In this document: positions 36,690 to 49,436 of the stretch, one piece after another
Layout of the letters: each line of letters starts with the position of its first letter
Position numbering within the stretch: position 1 is the stretch's first letter
NCBI GenBank assembly: GCA_035578905.1
Contig: JAQJVL010000664.1
Coordinates: forward strand, 1 to 64,000
DNA: 64,000 bases
Direction: 5' to 3'
From: Stictocephala bisonia
Taxonomy: Eukaryota > Arthropoda > Insecta > Hemiptera > Membracidae
Program-made: the position numbers and the translations under genes
The notes under the pieces: model-generated
Seen by the model: only the letters and a program-made list of their open reading frames with translations
Databases searched by the model: none
What the model was told of the DNA's origin: nothing

Positions 36690-37607
36690 TATCTGTTTAC
36701 AGAATTCCAGATAAAACAGCATCCCATAAGTTTAAAAAATTCTCTATGATCTCCTAAATAAGCTGAGTAAAGAGTTGAAATAAAAAAAAAAAAAACAATA
36801 TTGCTTCAGATTTTAATGTAAATATTCTGGTAAATGATAACATATTACAACGTTTCATGGTGTGTTTTGAAAGTCAAAGATACAAGTTGTTTTTTTCTAA
36901 ACCCAAAAGAATTACAAACAACTCAGCCATTTGTATAGACAACATTGCTGTCAGTTATGGTTTTGGATTAAAGTATTTTAGGAATAATTATATTCATTAA
37001 TATGACAATAATGTTCTGATTATAAACTTACCTCCATCAAGTAAAAAATCCTTTTAAAAAACAATAAACTAAGAAAAAGGATTTTTATTAAAAGTAACTT
37101 TTCTCTGTTCTTAAATAGATTATCCGAAGAATCATCAAATTTTAAACTATCCTGTGAAGTTGATACTAGTTATGATAGGTTTATTTACATATTTAAGTCC
37201 AATATGGATGAAGTTTTACCTTTCAAATATGTCAATGAATGTAAAAATAATAGAATTTGATAATTTAATTCAAATATCATCAAAAAGAAAACATGAGCTT
37301 CATCCTGAGGCTAAACATAGTGCTGTATGTATACAAATGTTATTTTTTGTAAAATAATACAAAAAGATTTCCCGAAAAATTATCAATAAAGCTAAAAAAC
37401 TGGTAAATTCAAAGTGTGTATTAAAATCCACTAATAAATCCAGAGCAACAAGTTCAGTTGTAAAAAATGAACTTGGCACATAAACTAAACATAAAAATAC
37501 AGAAAGGCTTATTACTTGAGGCCAATGATAAAGAAATAAATGCACCAGATGAGGTTGCTGAATTATTTAACACACATGTTTTAGATATAGCTGATACTTA
37601 AAATATA

Positions 37608-37664
<57 letters not shown>

Positions 37665-39403
37665 GAAGAACCACCCCAAATTGCTAGTAATGTTGGTCTT
37701 ACTCAACCAGCAACAATTTCTTAAAAAAAAAAAAAAAAACTTATTCTCGGACTTAAAAACACTGCAACTTCCAGTTATGACAGTATACCTACTCATTTAA
37801 TAAAAACCTCAGTGCAAATAATATCACCAGCTTTAACGCTGATAGTAAATTTAGTCTTTGAAAAGCGGAACATTTCCACAAATATCTAAGCACTCTGAAG
37901 TTAAGCCAATTTTTAAAGCAGGATTACGTACAAATATTAATAATTACAGGCCAATATCAATTCTCAGCAATTTATCAAAAGTGTTTGAAAAAGTAATTAA
38001 TTCTAGAATAAACAGTCATCTTGAATTTAATAACCTACTATGTAAAGAACAGTTTGGTTTGGTCATGGAACAGAACAGGTGTGTTCTGTGACTTGTCCAA
38101 GGCATTTGACTGTACTGATCACGGGCTTATTGCCACAAGATCGATTGAGCTGGGTGTATGTAGCAAAGCTAATAATATGATAAGGTATTTTTTAAGAAAC
38201 AGAAAATAGAGAACAGTTATTTCAAATAACAACATAAATTATTATTCAAATTACTGTGAAATGTGGTGTTCCAAAAGGATAAGATTTAGGCTCTCTTTTA
38301 TTCTTGATTTGTATTAGTCCATTACCAAATCAAATTCCAATACTTTTAACTTGTTTTGTATACTACTTCCGCTATTAGAACAGAACAAACTTGCATGATC
38401 TTAGTTCAAGTATTCAATCAATTATACAATTATTGGGTAAGTAGTTTAATGATAATACTTTTAAATAGGAATGAAACTAGAATCATCTATTTTGGTTAGA
38501 AGCATCATATCTGCTTTCTTTAAAAAAAATTAAAGCCTTTTAGATTTCTTATGTAAATTTTATGTGCTTCCACATCAGTTAAATTTTGTAGAGTAGTTTA
38601 TTTTGCATATATAAATTATATTTTGAAATATGGGATCACTATGTGGGGTGCTTCAATACAGCTCATTTCAGTTTTCAAAGCACTGAAATGAATTATAAGA
38701 TCCATTTTTCAAGTTAAGAGGCAATATTTTGAATAAAGTTTCAATAAAGTTGCAAACTTTATTGTTTATTTTAGTTGGAAATAAATTCATTATTCATTAT
38801 TCACTTTATTCAAAAAGATAGGAATTCTAACGCTACCAAGTTAATATATTTTCGAAATTCTAAATATGATAATAAATGATCCTAACACATTTGGAAATGT
38901 TAAAGTTAATCATTCATACAAAACAATAAATAATGACGCTTTCAGCTACCCTGTTCATAAAACTTCACTAGATGAAAGATGCCGAAAATATATGGGTTTC
39001 AAAATATTCAATAAATTACCATTGCCAATTAAACGTCTGCCAGAAAACAAAATTCTTCCTAAACTTAAAATTATGTCACTAAAAAATCTTATTATAATTT
39101 AAACTAATACCCTTCTGATCATTTTAATGCATTTCCAGTATTCAGCATCCATCATAAATTATCAATCTTTAGTGTAATAAAATATTTTCTAGTGTCTCAA
39201 GTTCAAAAGTAAATTAAAATTTTTTAATTATTAAATACTCCATCTCAGTTTAAGAATGTTATTTTTTAATGTAAGTTATAAATTTTAATTTTGAATATAA
39301 ATTTTTATAGTAATTTTTGACAATGCACCAGTTTGATTATTTCATGTAAATAATTGTTCAACGTGATGTGCAAATAAAGGTTTTGATTTTGATTTTTGAT
39401 TTC
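36690..39403 (+). pseudogene. Near-complete but degraded non-LTR retrotransposon (EN + RT)
   Basis: Domains appear in the expected order, scattered over frames. The end of the apurinic-type endonuclease is at 36800-36960 (peptides FNVNIL and KPKRITNNSAICIDNIAVS). A linker is at 37080-37560. RT follows from 37858, with FPQISKHSEVKPIFKAG and NNYRPISILSNLSKVFEKV, then motif A DLSKAFD near 38090-38110 in another frame, then motif B CGVPKG near 38264 followed by a stop. The catalytic ADD of motif C has decayed near 38360. The ORF2 C-terminus is 38866-39102 (FKIFNKLPLPIKRL). AATAAA at about 39373 precedes a 3' tail of TTTTGA-type repeats (39380-39403). An (AT)n tract and an A17 run have grown inside it. 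Many stops and frameshifts show it is dead. Confidence 0.85.
37606..37661. repeat. (AT)n microsatellite inside the retroelement relic
   Basis: More than 20 uninterrupted TA units sit in the region that once encoded the endonuclease-RT linker. The minus-strand YIYIYI peptide seen here is a translation of this tract. Confidence 0.92.
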
Positions 39404-39999
39404 AATAAGCCATGTCAGACTGTCCTATATTTGTTTGAGATCAAAATTATTACTATAACTATACTTTTAGTGGTAAAAAGAAACATAGCCGAATACATTC
39501 ATAATACTGTATGTAACAAATAACAATGTATTTTCTTTGCATAATGTTTTCGGAAAAAGAGTATGTTGTTTTCGGAACAGGAAGTAAGTTAAAGGAATGT
39601 CTCACTTTAATATGTTGTATTCTTAATAATAATCAAATCGTACTTATTAAGAATCGTAAAAGTGCTGGTTATTTCAGAACAACCTAACTATACCATTAAC
39701 ACGAAGAAGATAGGGACCACATATGCCAAAAAATCTGTCATTTTTTCCTCTAATAAATGTACTATAATCACTTAAAATGCAGGTCCCATTTTTCTGTAAT
39801 TCACATTAAAAACTAAGGGAACTTATAAATAATTTCCATATCAATGATTATGTACAATTTATATTCAAATTAACGAAATATAATGGAAAACAAACTAAAA
39901 CCAATTAAGGACAGTATACAAAAAGTAAATAGAAAAATGCAGTAATAAATGTATTGGCAAGGCGGACAAAAAACAAAATGTATTGTTTCATCGTATGAT
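39404..39999. other. AT-rich spacer, no gene
   Basis: I recognise nothing in this stretch. Confidence 0.45.
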
Positions 40000-40065
40000 G
40001 AATTGTGCCATACATCATGTGATATTGATGATAGCAGCTTATGATGGGACAAAGCTCCGGTTGCA
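40000..40065 (+). pseudogene. Fragment of the TSCDIDNL coding repeat
   Basis: The + strand reads YDELCHTSCDIDDSSL before a stop, closely matching residues 25-40 of the ORF at 33133-33399. DNA identity is also visible (TGATGAATTGTGCCATACAT, CATGTGATATTGA). Confidence 0.5.
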
Positions 40066-40569
40066 GCAAAAACCCGTTCATTGGTTTAATACTCTGTTTT
40101 AATTACTATTGATTTTACCGTATAGATTTTGGAGTTCAGCAGTGAAATGAACCACACTCTTTTTTCTTAGTATTTTATTTTGTAAATAATGTATCAGTAG
40201 CTTTAAACATTCTCAATGTATTTTAGAGTAGGTAATTTATACACTAATACATTCTGTTCTAAAAATCCTAAATTTAAATTGTTAAACTGCTGAACTCTAA
40301 TGTGGAAGTTATTTAAAAAATAAGTCACAAAACATTACACGACATATGTATTTTTGAATGGCTTTCAAACAAGTAAAATACGTAGAAATAAAATACCGAA
40401 AGAAGAGCAACTGTTATGGAAATATGAAATACATTAAATCAAAATGAATAATATAAACTATTATGAAAAGATTCTGTAGCAGATTTTTATCTATAACAAA
40501 TAAATATAAGGAATAATTACTTCAAAGCCTTCAAGATGTCAACTTCATGAGCGACTGTAATCTTTTCCT

Positions 40570-43500
40570 GTCTGTCATTGCCTCTGTATCAACCTATAGT
40601 TTCCATCAATGGCCTCATCTGTATCAACCTGTAATGCCCAACTGTCAGTGAATTCCTCTGTATCAACCTGTAATGCCCAACTGTCAGTGAATTCCTCTGT
40701 ATCAACCTGTAATGCCCAACTGTCAGTGAATTCCTCTGTATCAACCTGTAATGCCCAACTGTCAGTGAATTCCTCTGTATCAATCTGTATTGCCCAACTG
40801 TCATTGAATTCCTCTGTATCAACCTGCAATGCCCAACTGTCAGTGAATTCCTCTGTATCAACCTGTAATGCCCAACTGTCAGTGAATTCCTCTGTATCAA
40901 CCTGTAATGCCCAACTGTAAGTGAATTCCTCTGTATCAACCTATAATGCCCAACTGTAAGTGAATTCCTCTGTATCAAGCTGTAATGCCCAACTGTCAGT
41001 GAATTCCTCTTTATCAACCTGTAATGCCCAACTGTCAGTGAATTCCTCTGTATCAACCTGTAATGCCCAACTGTCAGTGAATTCCTCTGTATCAACCTGT
41101 AATGTCCAGTGGATTCATCGGTATCAACCTGTAATGCCCAACTGTCAGTCAATTCCTCTGTATCAACCTGTAATGTCCAGTGGATTCATCTGTATCAACC
41201 TGTAATGCCCAACTGTCAGTGGATTCCTCTGTATCAACCTGTAATGTCCAACTGTTAGCGGATTCCTCTGTATAAACCTGTAATGTCCAGTGGATTCCTC
41301 TGTATCAACCTGTGATGTCCAACTGTCAAATAATTCCTCTGTATCAACCTGTAATGTCCAGTGGATTCCTCTGTATCAACCTGTAATGCCCAACTGTCAG
41401 TAAATTCCTCTGTATCAACCTGTAATGTCTAGTGGATTCATCTGTATCAACCTGTAATGCCCAACTGTCAGTGAATTCCACTGTATCAACCTGTAATGCC
41501 CAACTGTCAGTGAATTCCTCTGTATCAACCTGTAATGCCCAACTGTCATTGAATTCCTCTGTATCAACCTGTAATGCCCAACTGTCAGTGAATTCCTCTG
41601 TATCAATCTGTAATGCCCAACTGTCATTGAATTCCTCTGTATCAACCTGCAATGCCCAACTGTCAGTGAATTCCTCTGTATCAACCTGTAATGCCCAACT
41701 GTCAGTGAATTCCTCTGTATCAACCTGTAATGCCCAACTGTAAGTGAATTCCTCTGTATCAACCTATAATGCCCAACTGTAGGTGAATTCCTCTGTATCA
41801 AGCTGTAATGCCCAACTGTCAGTGAATTCCTCTTTATCAACCTGTAATGCCCAACTGTCAGTGAATTCCTCTGTATCAACCTGTAATGCCCAACTGTCAG
41901 TGAATTCCTCTGTATCAACCTGTAATGTCCAGTGGATTCATCGGTATCAACCTGTAATGCCCAACTGTCAGTCAATTCCTCTGTATCAACCTGTAATGTC
42001 CAGTGGATACATCTGTATCAACCTGTAATGCCCAACTGTCAGTGGATTCCTCTGTATCAACCTGTAATGTCCAACTGTTAGCGGATTCCTCTGTATAAAC
42101 CTGTAATGTCCAGTGGATTCCTCTGTATCAACCTGTGATGTCCAACTGTCAAATAATTCCTCTGTATCAACCTGTAATGTCCAGTGGATTCCTCTGTATC
42201 AACCTGTAATGTCCAGTGGATTCCTCTGTATCAACCTGTAATGCCCAACTGTCAGTAAATTCCTCTGTATCAACCTGTAATGTCTAGTGGATTCATCTGT
42301 ATCAACCTGTAATGCCCAACTGTCAGTGGATTCCTCTGTATCAACCTGTAATGTTCAACTGTCAGTGGATTCCTCTGTATCAACCTGTAATGTCCAACTG
42401 TCAGTGGATTCCTCTGTATCAACCTGTAATGTCCAACTGTCAGTGATTCCTCTGTATCAACCTGTAATGTCCAACTGTCAGTGGATTCCTCTGTATCAAC
42501 CTGTAATGTCCAACTGTCAGTGGATTCCTCTGTATCAACATGTAATGTCCAACTGTCAGTGGATTCCTCTGTATCAACCTGTAATGTCAACTGTCAGTGG
42601 ATTCCTCTGTATCAACCTGTAATGTCCAACTGTCACTGGATTCCTCTGTATCAACCTGTAATGTCCAACTGTCACTGGATTCCTCTGTATCAACATGTAA
42701 TGTCCAACTGTCACTGGATTCCTCTGTATCAACCTGTAATGTCCAACTGTCAGTGGATTCCTCTGTATCAACCTGTAATGTCCAACTGTCAGTGGATTCC
42801 TCTGTATCAACCTGTAATGTCCAACTGTCAGTGAATTCTTCTGCATCAACCTATAATTGTCAACTCTAAGTGGATTCCTATGCATAAACCTGTAGTATCC
42901 AACTGTCAGTGGATTCATCTGTATCAACCTGTAATGTCCAACTGTCAGTGGATTCCTCTGTATAAACCTGTAGTATCCAACTGTCATTGATTGCTTTGTA
43001 TCAACCTGTAATGTCCACCTATTAGTAGATTCATCTGTATCAACCTGTGATGTCCAACTGTCAGTGGATTCCTCTGTATCAACCTGTAATGTCCAGTGTA
43101 TTCATCTGTATCAACCTGTGATGTCCAACTGTCAGTGGATTCGTCTGTATCACCCTGTAATGTCCAACTCTCAGTGATTCCTCTCTATCAACCTATATTA
43201 TCCAACTGTCAGTGGATTCCTCTGTATCGACCTGTAGAATCCAACTGTCAGTGGATTCCTCTGTATCAATCTGTAATGTTAATTTGCAACTGTCAGTGAT
43301 TCCTTTGTATCAACCTGCAATATCCACCTATTAGTGGATTCATCTGTATCAACCTGTAACGCCCAACTGTCAGTGAATTCATCTGTATCAACCTGTGATG
43401 TCCAACTGTCAGTGGATTATCCTGTATCAACCTGTAGAATCCAACTGTCAGTGGATTCCTCTGTATCAACCTGTAGAATCCAACTGTCAGTGGATTCGTC

Positions 43501-45376
43501 TGTATCAACCTGTAATGTTAATTTTCAACTGTCAGTGATTCCTTTGTATCAACCTGTAATGTTAATTTCCAACTGTCAGTGATTCCTTTGTATCAACCTG
43601 TAATGTTAATTTCCAACTGTCAGTGATTCCTTTGTATCAACCTCAAATGTACAACTGTCAGTGATTCCTTTGTATCAACCTGTAATGTCCACCTATTAGT
43701 GGATTTATCTGTATCAACCTGTGATGTCCAACTGTCAGTGCATTCCTCTGTATCAACCTGTAATGTCCAGTGGATTCATCTGTATCAACCTGTGATGTCC
43801 AACTGTCAGTGGATTCGTCTGTATCACCCTGTATTCTCCAACTCTCGGTGATTCCTCTCTATCAACCTATAGTATCCAACTGTCAGTGGATTCCTCTGTA
43901 TCAACCTGTAAAATCCAACTGTCAGTGGATTCCTCTGTATCAACCTGTAATGTTAATTTACAACTGTCAGTGATTCCTTTGTATTAACCTGTAATGTCCA
44001 CATATTAGTGGATTCATCTGTATCAACCTGTGATGTCCAACTGTCAGTGGATTCCTATGTATCAACCTGTAATGTCCAGAGGATTCATCTGTATCAACCT
44101 GTGATGTCTAACTGTCAGTGGATTCGTCTGTATCACCCTGTAATGTCCAACTCTCAGTGATTCCTCTCTATCAACCTATAGTATCCAACTGTCAGTGGAT
44201 TCCTCTGTATCGACCTGTAGAATCCAACTGTCAGTGGATTCCTCTGTATCAACCTGTAATGTTAATTTCTAACTGTCAGTGATTCCTTTGTATCAACCTG
44301 TAATATCCACCTATTAGTGGATTCATCTGTATCAACCTGTAACGCCCAACTGTCAGTGAATTCATCTGTATCAACCTGTGATGTCCAACTGTCAGTGGAT
44401 TATCCTGTATCAACCTGTAGAATCCAACTGTCAGTGGATTCCTCTGTATCAACCTGTAGAATCCAACTGTCAGTGGATTCGTCTGTATCAACCTGTAATG
44501 TTAATTTCCAACTGTCAGTGATTCCTTTGTATCAACCTGTAATGTTAATTTCCAACTGTCAGTGATTCCTTTGTATCAACCTGTAATGTTAATTTCCAAC
44601 TGTCAGTGATTCCTTTGTATCAACCTCAAATGTACAACTGTCAGTGATTCCTTTGTATCAACCTGTAATGTCCACCTATTAGTGGATGCATCTGTATCAA
44701 CCTGTAACGCCCAACTGTCAGTGAATTCATCTTTATCAACCTGTGATGTGCAACTGTCAGTGGATTCCTCTGTATCAACCTGTAGAATCCAACTGTCAGT
44801 GGATTCATCTGTATCAACCTGTAAAGCCCAACTGTCAGTGAATTCATCTGTATCAACCTGTGATGTCCAACTGTCAGTGGATTCCTCTGTATCAACCTGT
44901 AGAATCCAACTGTCAGTGGATTCCTCTGTATCAACCTGTGTTGTCCAACTGTCAGTGGATTCCTCTGTATCAACCTGTAGAATCCAACTGTCAGTGCATT
45001 CCTCTGTATCAACCTGTGATGTCCAACTGTTAGTGGATTCCTCTGTATCAACCTGTAGAATCCAACTGTCAGTGGATTCCTTTGTATCAACCTGTAATGT
45101 CCACCTATTAGTGGATTCATCTGTATCAACCTGTGATGTCCAATTGTCAGTGGATTCCTCTGTATCAACCTGTAATGTCCAGTGGATTCATCTGTATCAA
45201 CCTGTGATGTCCAACTGTCAGTGGATTCATCTCTACCAACCTGTAATGTCCACCTAATAGTGGATTCCTCTGTATCAACCTGTAATTTCCACCTGTTAGT
45301 GGACTCATCTGTATTAACCTGTAATGTCCCACTCTCATTGATTCCTTTGTATCAACCTCTAGTGTCCACCTCTTAT
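40570..45376. repeat. 39-bp minisatellite, >100 units, with higher-order repeats
   Basis: The consensus unit is TCCTCTGTATCAACCTGTAA then TGYCCAACTGTCAGTGRAT (39 bp). Three zones differ. About 40600-41100 and 41430-41930 carry the TGCCC/GAAT variant. About 42290-42840 carries TGTCC/GGAT. About 42900-45376 mixes TGTTAATTTCCAAC, TAGAATCC and TGTGATGTCC variants. Higher-order duplications are exact in register: 40609-41300 recurs 823 bp later, and 43088-43680 recurs 983 bp later, with an extra partial copy at +674. The 39-bp period equals 13 codons, so frames of up to 191 codons open on both strands. Frequent units lacking 7 bp (TGTCCAGTGGAT) break every frame, which argues against coding. Confidence 0.95.
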
Positions 45377-46479
45377 TAATAATAATGGTTAGTCTTGGGA
45401 TTGCAGGCTAAAAATACACGTTGGGTATGAACTAAAATAATAAAATGGAGACCAGTCTTACCATAAAATTTGTTCATATTAATAACACATATTTAATAAT
45501 TAACTTGTAAGTTGGGAACATTGCTTCTATGATATTTTAAATGTTTTTTGTTTTCCAATTTAAAATCAGAAAGCCATAACCATAGTGCAAAAAAGCATAC
45601 CTGGAAACCATTTTTTATTTAGTTTACTCACTAAAGCTCATTATTGGAATAGCATTCCTAAAATTTTTCAAAATACTGAGCTACATATCCAAATTTATCG
45701 TTAGTCTTACATAATTAAAATAAATTTGACAAATTAAAAATCTTAACATCAGTTCACACATTCAAATTCTTCTAATTTTTTATAAACTATATAGTTCATA
45801 TATCAAATATTTTATTTCCTCTGAAGAACTCCGGGTATAAGCCTCAATGTGAACGCCGGTTTAGGGAACAGTTTCTAAAGAGACAAATTCCCACGTCAAT
45901 CCCATGCAAGATCGATGGTCTGTTTGAACGTGCGTTCCAGCTTGTAGGTTTGGGTGACATTTACCTACCGATTCTTTTGTCTTTCCTTCGTATTTTGGCA
46001 ACACTACACGCACGTGTGTAGTGCGTAGTTATTTTATATCATACAAACGTTTACTTTATTTTGCAGTTCTCGGTTAATGTCAAGTATATATTATTTCATT
46101 TATGAATCACAGAAGTAAAATAACTTTCTTTATTGAGGTCTTGTCATTATATAATCACAGTAAGCCCAACTTAGTCATGTTTATTAGTAGAGTAAAATCT
46201 GAGTTATATCAATACGATGTAAAGGCAATCCAACATCTTAATGACAGTAAAATACTCTATAAATCAACATGTTATAAAGTTTTATCTAATTAAGCATTGT
46301 TACAGAGTTTATTCCTTAAATTTATCATTGGGAGATAGTTAGTGCATGACCCTAGTTTTTGACCCTTCTATCCAGTAGATTTATATATAGGAATAATCAC
46401 TATTATTATTTAACATTTATATTTGCTACATAAAAAGGTCCATTTTTTAACCATAGGTATAAGTAAATTTATTAGTGTA
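45377..46479. other. Intergenic DNA with one GC-elevated patch
   Basis: No supported gene. A patch at about 45820-46030 (GAACTCCGGGTATAAGCCTC through ACACTACACGCACGTGTGTA) is less AT-rich than the flanks but shows no recognisable motif. Confidence 0.4.
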
Positions 46480-46935
46480 GACCTCACAAAAATAGTCCGA
46501 TGATAGCTGTGGCATGTGAAGCCCCCTCCTCACTTTTCGCCGAGCAATGTTATCAAATTGTTTCGTTGAAAATATTGACGATTTGTCTAAATATATGTTG
46601 TGCAGTAAACAAACACCATAACTTGTTAATATAAATAAATGTATATGTTTTAGTTAGGTAAATGTAGTGATATAGTTATGAATAAAAACAGCTATTTCAC
46701 TTGATAAACAATATTTAACGGCATTAACTATTTAAATTAATACAGTGCTGTACAAAACTACAGGATTAACACGTGCCATAGTTAATTTTACCACTACCTT
46801 TTAGAGATCTTAAAAATAGTATCGTACTGTTGTTTTGTTAACAAAATGCTAAAATATGAAACATGTGGTTGTGTGGTTCTCAGCAACGATATGGCAACAT
46901 CGCCTAAAATGTCATCGGACTATTTTGGTGTGGTT
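46480..46935. mobile_element. 456-bp MITE, TA target site (Tc1/mariner-like)
   Basis: The left end GACCTCACAAAAATAGTCCG ATGA is mirrored by the right end TCATCGGACTATTTTGGTGT GGTT, about 24 bp with four mismatches. TA flanks both sides (46478-46479 and 46936-46937). Weaker inverted similarity (CGAGCAATGTTATC against GCGATGTTGCCATATCG) extends inward. There is no ORF. A TA duplication with short inverted ends is the Tc1/mariner pattern; the superfamily is inferred from that alone. Confidence 0.6.
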
Positions 46936-47644
46936 TACTCTATTATTTGCGATCATTGTATTATTAGGAATATTTTCGTATACACTAAATATATATAATG
47001 AAATGTAATGCCATACAGTTATCTTATACTTTTGGATTGTAACACAAATATAAACCATGTCACTGGCAGAAAATTACGAATTAATTGGTGGTATTTAGTT
47101 TAGGCAACTCTTTAACCTATCTGTTTTACCTTTTTGTAGTATAGTTAAAATTATCGTAATTGTTAGAATATAGTTTTAAGTTTAAATAGTTGATTATCGG
47201 AAAGGGTTGGTTATTATTGTTATGTGGGACCTACATTTTAAGGGGAATACAATTATTAACTGAGGGGATGACCAGAGATACTACAATAAGTATAACTAGG
47301 TCATAGAAACCAGAGCCGTGCCATTAAATATGCTATTAACAGAACTCCAATTAATGGTAAGGAAAGAGTTATGTTCCCTTACAACAGTTCTTTGAGTTAA
47401 TTCCAACTTAATGAGTTCAAGAATCCCAAATATATGTATGACCTGTTTTTGTATGTCTGTTTTTAAATTAATGATAAAACCAATATTCAATATTCAAATC
47501 AATTGCATATTAGGTCTTTATATTTATTTTATTTGGGTTATTATTATATAAGTTTAATGTAAAATTACTATTATATAACAATAATACATTTGTATCCTCT
47601 TTACCACCTACCCAACTGAGGACCCACTTTACGATTAATTAAAA
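46936..47644. other. AT-rich intergenic DNA, no gene
   Basis: I recognise nothing in this stretch. Confidence 0.45.
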
Positions 47645-47975
47645 AACGTTTTTTAATTAGCAAAATACGTGTTGGTACATATATAGTACAAGTAAACATC
47701 ACACAACACAAATTTATTGCAATATAAGCACAACATGCAGAACTATTATAGTGATCGATTTCGGTGAACCACGCTCACCTTCCTCAGACCAGAGGGATTC
47801 ACAAAAGAAATCTTTCTCTATAAGTAATTTATATTTCTTTTGTGAATCCTTCTGGTCTGAGGAAGGTGATCGTGGTTCAACGAAATTGATCTGCATTTTA
47901 TACTTGTACTGTAATATATTTGTGCTTATATTGTAATAAATTTGTGTTGTGTGACGCTTACTTGCACTCTAATTC
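47645..47975. mobile_element. Foldback element F1, copy 3
   Basis: The left terminus TTTTTTAATTAGCAAAATAC and GTGTTGGTAC leads into CAAGTAAACATCACACAACA, then GATCGATTTCGGTGAACC and the hairpin arm. The loop (about 47806-47835) is followed by the complementary arm TCTGGTCTGAGGAAGGTGAT and out to GTGTGACGCTTACTTGCACT. The right arm has lost the stretch between ATTGATC and CTGCATTTT and lacks the extreme terminus. Confidence 0.78.
47749..47791 (-). ncRNA. Hammerhead ribozyme candidate in F1 copy 3 (left arm)
   Basis: On the minus strand: GGT, core CTGAGGA (47787-47781), an extra A, stem II GGTGA with TCACC around GCGTGGT, GAAA, palindromic ATCGAT, cleavable C (47753), ACT. Stem I next to the core pairs GGT with ACT (one G-U). 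Of the F1 copies in this window it has the best stem II. The right-arm partner (about 47852-47892) is degraded (TTCAACGAAATTGATC). Confidence 0.58.
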
Positions 47976-48284
47976 ATTATATTCAATCACTTGTCCCTAT
48001 TATATAGCCTAGCTTATGATAAAGAACACGCAGTTAGATTATTGTCCATAGTTAACATAATATATAAATTTATATTTTATAATGGGCCTAATATAAAACA
48101 GTGCCAGCATTCTCTGTGTAGCATTTTTAGATAAATTTTGATAAATTAGTTGAACATTATAAGACCGTTAAAAATGTTTAATGAGACAGGCATTTACAAT
48201 AACTTGATAGCAAAAGAAAGCTGAATCAGATTTTAGTGCTTGATTGTAATAGTATATGTTCTTATCTTTTACCACAACAATTGA

Positions 48285-48345
48285 TGTCAAATCACCCACA
48301 GCCTCCCCCAACACAACTCTCAACTTTGTCCATTCCAACCATTTC
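48285..48345 (-). repeat. Dispersed repeat family E, short copy
   Basis: CACAACTCTCAACTTTGTCC ATTCCAAC matches the inverted family E copy at 28950-28985. It lies just outside the 4-kb inverted repeat. Confidence 0.45.
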
Positions 48346-48842
48346 TGGACAACTTCAAGCTGTTCTTATCTCAATATACGACAGTCCCTTGGAATGTTCT
48401 TATTTGCTGTTGGGACTACGAATACAGTTAAATATCTAGTGACACGGGGTGATAATTTTCTTTATTAACTTAAAACAATACCATTTAAAATATTGATCAC
48501 TCTAATTATTTGTAAAAAAAGTTAATCATACATTTTCAACAAAATATAGACTGTATATTGTAATAGAGTATAAAATAATATTTATGCCATATATTTACAT
48601 AAATAAGATCAACATAAACTGCTAATTAATATACAGCTTCGATTGTCGCCTATTTTAAAGCATTGTTTGTATTATTTCCTCACCTACTGCTATGGTATGT
48701 ATATTGATAAAAGGGGCAGTATATTTCTTCCATTAAAATGAAGTACAAGTGGAAGAACAGCATGTGTAAGCACAAGTGTAAGAACAATATATTACAAATG
48801 CACAAATATATTACAATACCAGTAAAAAATTCGCAAATATTA

Positions 48843-48886
48843 TGGTGATCGATTTCAATGAACCACGCTCACCTTCCTCAGACCAG
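48843..48886 (-). ncRNA. Hammerhead-like motif in F1 copy 4
   Basis: The minus strand reads GGT-CTGAGGA-A-GGTGA, loop, TCATT-GAAA-TCGATC-ACCA. Stem II keeps two G-U pairs because the 3' strand is TCATT. Core bases and the ATCGAT palindrome are intact. Confidence 0.5.
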
Positions 48887-49049
48887 AGGAAATCACAAAA
48901 GAATGGAAAATTGTGTTCAACAACTCAATTTATAGAATAGGCCTATGACCACCACGTGACCCTATTGTTTGGAAATGTCAAAATTGCGGCTGCTGTGATT
49001 TTATTGTGTAATTTGTATTGACTGTTTTTTTAATCGCTGAAAATACGTT

Positions 49050-49312
49050 ATCAAAAAAAAATTTTGTAATCAAAATTAACCTGTTAGTTCATTAGATTTT
49101 CTCAATCCTTACATTTTTCTTAAAAAATAAATAACTCTTCCCATGCATCCTACCCTTATTACAAACTTTTAGAATACCTACATTTTCATCTATTTTATTC
49201 AAACTGTGTTTACAAATCAGAAAATGTTTTGCTACATTAAATCTTCCAGGTTCCTTATTTTCAAAAGTAGAGACAAGGTTTTTAAATCGTAGGCCTATAA
49301 ATTGAGTTGTTG
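49050..49312 (-). pseudogene. Penelope-like element GIY-YIG-domain relic (left arm)
   Basis: The minus strand gives RFKNLVSTFENKEPGRFNVA, KHFLICKHSLNKIDENVGIL and KVCNKGRMHGKSYLFF, with breaks. It aligns with the better-preserved right-arm copy at 51450-51725. The A-KH..H....I-E...ILK-CNKGR pattern resembles the C-terminal GIY-YIG endonuclease region of Penelope-like elements. Confidence 0.55.
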
Positions 49313-49436
49313 AACACCAATTTCCATTCTTTTGTTAATCCCTCTGGTCTGAGGAAGTTGAGCGAGGTTCACCGAAATCGTTTACCATAATATTTGCGCA
49401 TTTTGTACTAGTAATGTGATGTATTTGTGCATTTTG

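Noticed and set aside
40589..41152. Long minus-strand frame (187 codons) of a 13-residue repeat, as a repetitive protein gene
   Set aside because: The 39-bp period keeps any stop-free frame open on both strands, and units with a 7-bp deletion shift the frame within the same array. There is no signal peptide, exon context or flanking nonrepetitive coding sequence.
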